Source: Kluyveromyces lactis
Taxonomy: Eukaryota; Ascomycota; Saccharomycetes; Saccharomycetales; Saccharomycetaceae
Assembly: GCF_000002515.2 (NCBI RefSeq)
Contig: NC_006042.1
Span: 558,001-622,000, forward strand
DNA length: 64,000 nucleotides
Reading direction: 5' to 3'
Both the position numbers and the translations under genes were made by a program. Positions 58,922-64,000 of the stretch are shown here, one piece after another. Within the stretch, counting starts at the first letter, position 1. The number at the start of each line of letters is the position of its first letter. The notes under the pieces are model-generated. The model worked only from the letters and a program-made list of their open reading frames with translations. It was not told where the DNA came from and did no database searches.

Positions 58922-59587
58922 TCAAGCACCTGTGCTGAACATTTGTAGTAGTGACTTAGCTGCTTTCACTGATACCGGTGTGTATCCGGATGAGATCGCG
59001 GATGTTGATGCGTATGGTTTTGCCGGGTACCTTTTCTCCGGTGTGATACATTGGATGTGTTGTTGCGAGCACACTGCCAAGTTTGAAGTCCCATTGTTAT
59101 TATTATTAGTTCTTGAAGTAGCTTCTATGGCCGGATTCAATCCAGCCAACTTTCTGGATTTCCTGTCATTTTCGGGTTTCCTTATCTTGTTAGCTGACTG
59201 TTTCTTGCGACTTACTATTTCTGAGAACTTCAGGTGCACTTGTTTGGTTCTGTACTTATAGTACGCTAGCTGAACCCTTGATCTAAGTCTAAGTATATTT
59301 TCATCAGTCAGTTTTGAGTTCTTTTCTGTTAATTCGTTGTTTATCCTTTCTTTAACGTCATGTAGAGCTTGAGGTGGTGTGCTGTAGAACTGGCTGGATG
59401 AAGTTTGAGTGTTTAGGACTGATGCTAATGAAATTTCTGAATTGTTGAACGATTCTGTCGATGGACTATTAGAAGGAGTGTTTAGCTGTGGTCTCACAGA
59501 ACGTTTCCCCTGATGAAGTTTGTTCTCTTGACTCAATACGTTCAGTTTTGAGCTAGATATTTGCCCCAGTGGTAATCTAACTGACAT
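58922..59587 (-). CDS. NRM1: MBF co-repressor Nrm1 (Whi5/Nrm1 family)
   Basis: Represses MBF-driven G1/S genes as cells leave G1. The 221 residues compare with 249 in S. cerevisiae Nrm1. The family signature is the G1/S-factor-binding (GTB) motif at about 100-116, [16 protein letters not shown], followed by a helix [13 protein letters not shown]. The rest is disordered, Ser/Asn-rich, with SP/TP sites (TPSNSPS near 37-43; YSTPPQ near 69; ITPEK) suited to CDK control, and an RxxL-like destruction sequence ([13 protein letters not shown]) at the N-terminus. In S. cerevisiae, WHI5 is a paralogue; location next to CSE2 and LRO1 favours NRM1. An MCB element upstream fits the known negative feedback. 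Confidence 0.88.
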
Positions 59588-60016
59588 TGTAATTGAAAAA
59601 CAGCGAAAACTAACAGTAACTTTGTAAATGCCTAACCGACTACTGTTCTATGATGTGTTGTGAAGCTCCTGGTTCTTGTAATGAATAGCAAATCTTTGAG
59701 AGAGTAAAGGTCTTCCTTGTCAATTATATATCACAATCCTAACAAAGTATTTACAATTGTCTTCTAAACTGTGAGTTTAATAACCAACGGAAATCGGAAA
59801 ATCAGTTAACAGCTGTAGTATATGTAAACAACTGTATTAGGATCTGCTTATTTAGTTTGTTGAAATGTCAATCACTGACTTATTCACTCTGGAATATCAC
59901 TGTGCACAGAGCTAAAAAAGAAATGTGTTCAGCGTATTACCTTTCAGGCCAATAACGAAAACACTAACAAAGACGGTTCTTTGTTTACAATTTGCCCAAA
60001 AAAGTACAACATTTCA

Positions 60017-60027
60017 CGCGTCGCGTT
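60017..60027 (-). promoter_or_regulatory. NRM1: MCB cluster in the NRM1 promoter
   Basis: ACGCGT at 60017-60022 is a perfect MluI cell-cycle box, and the adjoining TCGCGT (60022-60027, reverse ACGCGA) is a near match. They lie about 430 bases upstream of the NRM1 start. NRM1 is an MBF target in S. cerevisiae and fission yeast, so the site supports a conserved feedback loop. The other parts of 59588-60295 show no gene. Confidence 0.6.
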
Positions 60028-60295
60028 CTCGAAAAAATTCCGAAAAATGATGGGAAATGGTGTACGCTAGACTGCGATTTTCAGCGGGCTCAAAACGGAA
60101 CGAGGGTGTCCCTGCCTTGCAGCTCAGTTAGGCCTTGCTGATGTTATCTTCGACTGGCAAGGGTACTTTTTCTTAAGAACTTTGTAAATCCACTCTGTGT
60201 AAGAATTGGACTTCGCTGTTTGAAAAGAAAAATTCAGAAATACACAGAATATAGGACTATAATTGTTACTAGCTTTCTATAGTTTTGATGTTCCT

Positions 60296-62266
60296 TTACA
60301 AGGGGAACTGAATTTGGTTTATCCATTCAGGAAGATCAGATAAGATCCTTTCTTCGATGGTATCACCTTTTCCGCCGGCAATTTTCAGAATATATTCGTT
60401 TAGTTCAGCACTGCCTAAGATATCTACGTGTTCGGCACTCTTGGCGCCCCCACGGATATCGAATCTATCAGGTTGATGTCTCATTTCCACAATTTTGACT
60501 TCAATACCAGCAGGGTTGTAAGCAGAAACGCCTTGCTTCCATTTGTGGCACATTGCATGTGTCATAAGTGGGACTGTTCCGTCACCATCTGCAAAGAACA
60601 CTGGTTGTGGTGAGTCGTAAGCGATAGTCATGTTCAAGTAACTGGATTCAGAATCCTTCTTGTATGTATAAGCACGTTCTGTTGGGTTGTTAATTCCGTA
60701 AAGACAGTATATTTTCATGTTTGGGGCATTTGGTAAGGGAACATCCAATGGATTACTCCAATATGAATGGTATAATTCATTGTTCTTCATTTCTTGCTCA
60801 CTTTTCGCGTACCCGAAAGAATACTGATCAGTGATACGTTTTTGTAACCAGCTTGGTGAGGTGTCTCTAACGTATTGAACGGCGCTGCTCATGGTGAAAT
60901 TTGTCCATGTTGAATTCTCTTTAGCAAGGAAGTTCCCATCGACATCAGCAAATCTAATAAAGTTACCATATGTATCAGTGTTATTGTTAGCAGTTGCATT
61001 ATCCTCTACCGAGAAATCGAGATCACCCCAAATCAATTCACCACCTTTAGGTAACATCGATGGAATTCCTCCCCAAGTTTGTATCATTTCTAATCTTTCA
61101 CGCCTGGAGAAGAATTTCTCCAAACCGTACATAGCTAGGGTGTTTAATTGAATAGTATCCTTCATCTCGCCACTAATCAACGCTGGTACACATTTTGGTG
61201 CACCAAGCAGTGTTCCTGCAATATCAACGAACGCGGCGATGTGTTTATCCACCCATCCCTCACCGCCGTTACCGTACCCTTCACCAGATGCTTCTATCCA
61301 TTTTAGAAAATAGAACACTACTTGTGATCCCATCGAATGGCCAACCAACACAGATTTCTCTCCAGTTTGTTCCAATTGCAACTCGATTTGCATCTTTAGT
61401 TTGGTGAAATAACGATCACGGACTTCTAGATCAAGATATGATAGTCTCCAATCATACGCGGCTGTTACCATCTTATTGCTCTCATAACCAATTGCGCCTA
61501 AGTTTTGAAGCACTTTATTCCATAACCAATAACCTGCCATGAAAAAATCGGCCGCCTCAAACCCTTGAGCTGCACGTAATTTGTAATTTGGTGGATCAAG
61601 ACCGGTCTCGGGATCCAACTTGATGTGTTTTAACCAACAGCTTTTCTCCAAGACCATTGTTTTCAACATATAAAATGAACCCCAAAGCCTTTTCCGGAAA
61701 TAAGGCTCACTATCACATTCCTCATCCTTATACAGCCCCCAGGATTCAATGCCAGTTGAGATGACACCGGGAACTATTACCAACGGATGCTTATCCGTCA
61801 AGTTGAGATCTTTTCTCAACTGTTTTCCAACGGCAAACGATTCAGTCAAGTCCGCTTGTGTGTTGTCAAATTGGAAATCGTCAATCAAACTGGAAACGCT
61901 TTGCGGTAACAGGCCTTTCCAATCACCAACGTAATTTTGGACGGACTCCAACACGTAAAAGTTTTCAAATATATCATTCCTATACTTGTCGGTAGACGAG
62001 CCAAACCAAAGTGCTAGCAGTAAACCCAGCATTGCACCAAAGATGAAGATTAGCCGTCTTGAATCCTTCCAAGATCTTTCTGTTTCGGAGTCATCGGCAC
62101 CATGCTTAACGGAATTGCGTCTTTTCAATTCTCCTCTCACTCCTGAGCTAACGTCAGTAATCGATGATCTCCTGGATCTGCTACCCCTACTTTCACTTGA
62201 TCCGTCGTTTCTTGTGGGTGAGTTCTCCTTTCTTAACGAGTGCGAACGCCTTTTAGTCCTAAGCAT
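60296..62266 (-). CDS. LRO1: Phospholipid:diacylglycerol acyltransferase Lro1
   Basis: ER enzyme that transfers a fatty acid from phospholipid to diacylglycerol to make triacylglycerol. From the ATG at 62266 it has 656 residues (S. cerevisiae 661); five more residues would require a GTG start. The N-terminus (about 1-70) is basic and Ser/Arg-rich on the cytosolic or nuclear side, followed by WKDSRRLIFIFGAMLGLLLALWFG as the single membrane span. The luminal alpha/beta-hydrolase domain, homologous to LCAT, carries Ser311 in GHSMGS, a lid with YDWRLSY, and DGTVPL and the H of AEHVDILG as the remaining Asp and His of the triad. Several N-x-S/T sites (such as NST and NFT) fit a luminal location. 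Confidence 0.97.
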   Translation of the reverse strand: MLRTKRRSHSLRKENSPTRNDGSSESRGSRSRRSSITDVSSGVRGELKRRNSVKHGADDSETERSWKDSRRLIFIFGAMLGLLLALWFGSSTDKYRNDIFENFYVLESVQNYVGDWKGLLPQSVSSLIDDFQFDNTQADLTESFAVGKQLRKDLNLTDKHPLVIVPGVISTGIESWGLYKDEECDSEPYFRKRLWGSFYMLKTMVLEKSCWLKHIKLDPETGLDPPNYKLRAAQGFEAADFFMAGYWLWNKVLQNLGAIGYESNKMVTAAYDWRLSYLDLEVRDRYFTKLKMQIELQLEQTGEKSVLVGHSMGSQVVFYFLKWIEASGEGYGNGGEGWVDKHIAAFVDIAGTLLGAPKCVPALISGEMKDTIQLNTLAMYGLEKFFSRRERLEMIQTWGGIPSMLPKGGELIWGDLDFSVEDNATANNNTDTYGNFIRFADVDGNFLAKENSTWTNFTMSSAVQYVRDTSPSWLQKRITDQYSFGYAKSEQEMKNNELYHSYWSNPLDVPLPNAPNMKIYCLYGINNPTERAYTYKKDSESSYLNMTIAYDSPQPVFFADGDGTVPLMTHAMCHKWKQGVSAYNPAGIEVKIVEMRHQPDRFDIRGGAKSAEHVDILGSAELNEYILKIAGGKGDTIEERILSDLPEWINQIQFPL

Positions 62267-63020
62267 TGTCCTTTCATTCACAAGTTTCTCTTGATAAACA
62301 ATATTATAGCTCCTGATCGTTTCAACTTCAAAAATTCGAAGATTCTAAACAGTTCACAATCGCTGTCCTAACTTTGCAGATATACCGTGGCTGTATGGCT
62401 GTATGAAAGAAATATGTTTTCCCTCAAACCATTGAAATGAGTTGCATTGTTTTGCCATATCTATTAAAGTTCGAAATGTTCCAAGAGATGAGGTGATGCA
62501 GGTATATTGGACAAACAGGCAAACTTGATATAAAAAAAAAAACCCACAACCGTGGTATCGATGTGTTGTCGATCGTTGTTCTAGGAGGTGATACCATCAC
62601 TCCTCAAGGCATAGCATGCGCGCGTCCAGGAAATACAATAATATCACGTGATTATGTATTCATTCTATTTAACTGTCGCATGACTATCCTCAATCCAGCC
62701 TTGTCTTTTCCATGACAAATGCGATCATACTAGGCCTAGAGTCCGCCTATTCCTCCTCTCATGAATTCTCTGAAAAATCTAGTTTCAACATTCCCATCTG
62801 AGTAATACCTACATGTAATGTAAGATTAAACTCGTGCTCTATAATTTCTGTTCTATGGCTCGTATTTCAATTCTTAAAATATCTTGTTACATGTAAAATT
62901 GTAAAATCTTAACCTTTTAAAAGAATCCCTTAAACTGAAGAATCGAAAGATAAACTGTAACACACAGTTAATTCAGCTGCTGATATCACCAAAGAATAAC
63001 TCACACATCGCCGTATTATA
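62267..63020. promoter_or_regulatory. Divergent promoter region, LRO1 / ATG3
   Basis: 754 bases holding ATCACGTGAT at 62643-62652, a perfect palindromic Cbf1-type site about 375 bases from each start. No gene is supported. Confidence 0.45.
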
Positions 63021-63929
63021 ATGTTAAGATCAACACTTTCAAATTGGAGAGAATATCTAACGCCAATATCGCATACTTCGACTTTTGAGACCTCTGGCCA
63101 GTTGACACCGGAAGAATTTGTGAAGGCAGGAGACTATTTGGTTCATATGTTTCCAACGTGGAAATGGAACGGCAACGATTTTCAGAACGTCCATCATAAA
63201 GATTTCTTACCGAACGATAAGCAATTTCTTGTTACCAAGAAGGTGCCTTGTAAGTTACGAGCCAATAACTATCTTGAATTGGATGACACAGAAACGAAAG
63301 ATGTCGGAGACGGATGGGCTTTACAGGAAGAACACAGCCAAGATAGTGAAAGGAAGAGTACAAACAACGCGGACGATTCTGAGTTACCGGAAGAGCTAGA
63401 AGAGTTGCATATTGTCGACGATGGGGATGATGAGGAGTACGATGACCAGTTGTACGATAACGAGTTTGCAGATGATGACATCGTCGATATTAGACCTTCC
63501 ACCTTAAGATTCTACGACTTATATATAACGTACTCGACCTCGTATCGTGTACCAAAGATGTACTTATGTGGGTATGATAATGATGGAACGCCGCTATCCC
63601 CGGATCAGATGTTTGAAGATATAGCAGCAGATTATCGATCCAAGACAGCAACTATCGAGCCACTCCCCTTTTTGAAGGGGAATAATATTTCCGTATCAAT
63701 ACATCCATGTAAGCACGCAAACGTCATGAAGGTACTTATGGAGAAAGTACGGAGTTCAAGAAGCCGTGCGAGGAAAGTCGATCCCCAGACAACCGATGAG
63801 GACTGGGAAGATTTACAATCCGATGTTGATGATGGCTTGCGGGTCGATCAATACCTAGTCGTATTCCTAAAGTTCATAACCAGTGTAACACCAGGCATAG
63901 AACATGACTACACCATGGAAGGCTGGTAG
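63021..63929 (+). CDS. ATG3: Autophagy E2-like enzyme Atg3
   Basis: E2-like enzyme that transfers Atg8 to phosphatidylethanolamine on the growing phagophore. The 302 residues match S. cerevisiae (310). The N-terminal amphipathic region ([33 protein letters not shown]) senses membrane curvature. The acidic flexible region (about 100-160) binds Atg7. The catalytic Cys230 lies in the HPC motif ([11 protein letters not shown]), and the Atg8-interacting motif WEDL sits at 262-265, as in the S. cerevisiae protein. The C-terminal [24 protein letters not shown] block is the family's closing signature. Only about 70 bases of 3' flank follow within the window. It is divergent from LRO1, as in YNR008W/YNR007C. 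Confidence 0.97.
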   Translation: MLRSTLSNWREYLTPISHTSTFETSGQLTPEEFVKAGDYLVHMFPTWKWNGNDFQNVHHKDFLPNDKQFLVTKKVPCKLRANNYLELDDTETKDVGDGWALQEEHSQDSERKSTNNADDSELPEELEELHIVDDGDDEEYDDQLYDNEFADDDIVDIRPSTLRFYDLYITYSTSYRVPKMYLCGYDNDGTPLSPDQMFEDIAADYRSKTATIEPLPFLKGNNISVSIHPCKHANVMKVLMEKVRSSRSRARKVDPQTTDEDWEDLQSDVDDGLRVDQYLVVFLKFITSVTPGIEHDYTMEGW

Positions 63930-64000
63930 AATGCATCAGTATCGTTTGCAAAACTGTTTTAAATACCAAATTAATTTATAATTCGTAATACTGATTGTAG

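Noticed and set aside
60037-60052. CCGAAA within an A-rich context, recalling the centromere CDEIII core
   Set aside because: No AT-rich CDEII block and CDEI partner at the right distance; the region fits the NRM1 promoter.
1-64000. Functional cluster of oxoaldehyde metabolism (DLD2, the aldo-keto reductase, GLO1)
   Set aside because: The genes are 46 kb apart and each belongs to its own conserved synteny block, so a selected cluster is not supported.

Overview
The window reads as nuclear chromosomal DNA of a budding yeast of the family Saccharomycetaceae, most like Kluyveromyces (K. lactis or a close relative; the species cannot be fixed from sequence reading alone). The base composition is moderately AT-rich, every confident gene is an uninterrupted reading frame, and CTG falls on conserved Leu positions (for example in the FAD-domain core of the first gene), so the nuclear code is standard. 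No centromere, rDNA, CRISPR array, plasmid or intact transposon was seen.

The strongest clue to lineage is gene order. Runs that in Saccharomyces cerevisiae lie on separate, partly paralogous chromosomes are merged here into one file. Left part (0-13 kb): DLD2, YDL177C, YDL176W and the AIR gene, interleaved with YDL124W and SNA4, then THS1 and RCI37 (YIL078W, YIL077C). Middle (13-25 kb): BUD23, IMG1 and RRT12 (YCR047C-045C) interleaved with RCF2 and TIM23 (YNR018W, YNR017W). Right part (25-64 kb): ACC1, DUS2, a YNR014W/YMR206W relative, PHO91, URK1, PRP2, then PFK2, INP1, TOM40, ERG2 (YMR205C-202W), then CSE2, NRM1, LRO1 and ATG3 (YNR010W-007C). Relative orientations are almost all kept. This is the pattern expected of a yeast that split off before the whole-genome duplication.

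The genes are mainly housekeeping: mitochondrial import (TIM23, TOM40), respiratory chain assembly (RCF2, RCI37), mitochondrial translation (IMG1), lipid and sterol synthesis (ACC1, ERG2, LRO1), RNA processing and ribosome biogenesis (AIR, BUD23, PRP2, DUS2), glycolysis and methylglyoxal detoxification (PFK2, GLO1), phosphate export from the vacuole (PHO91), Mediator and G1/S control (CSE2, NRM1), peroxisome inheritance (INP1) and autophagy (ATG3). One tRNA-Ile(AAU) gene lies at 7.7 kb, with a probable old solo LTR against its 5' side. Two small unrecognised ORFs (9.2 kb and 22.7 kb) and a large Msb1-like protein (34-38 kb) are the least explained genes.

The most interesting signal is in front of ACC1. 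The frame stays open, without any ATG, for about 80 codons upstream of the normal start and reads as a basic, hydroxylated mitochondrial-type presequence. This suggests that one gene makes both cytosolic Acc1 and, from a non-AUG start, a mitochondrial Hfa1-like isoform. GLO1 has a comparable but AUG-started 15-residue extension. Promoters across the window are also rich in the CACGTG E-box.
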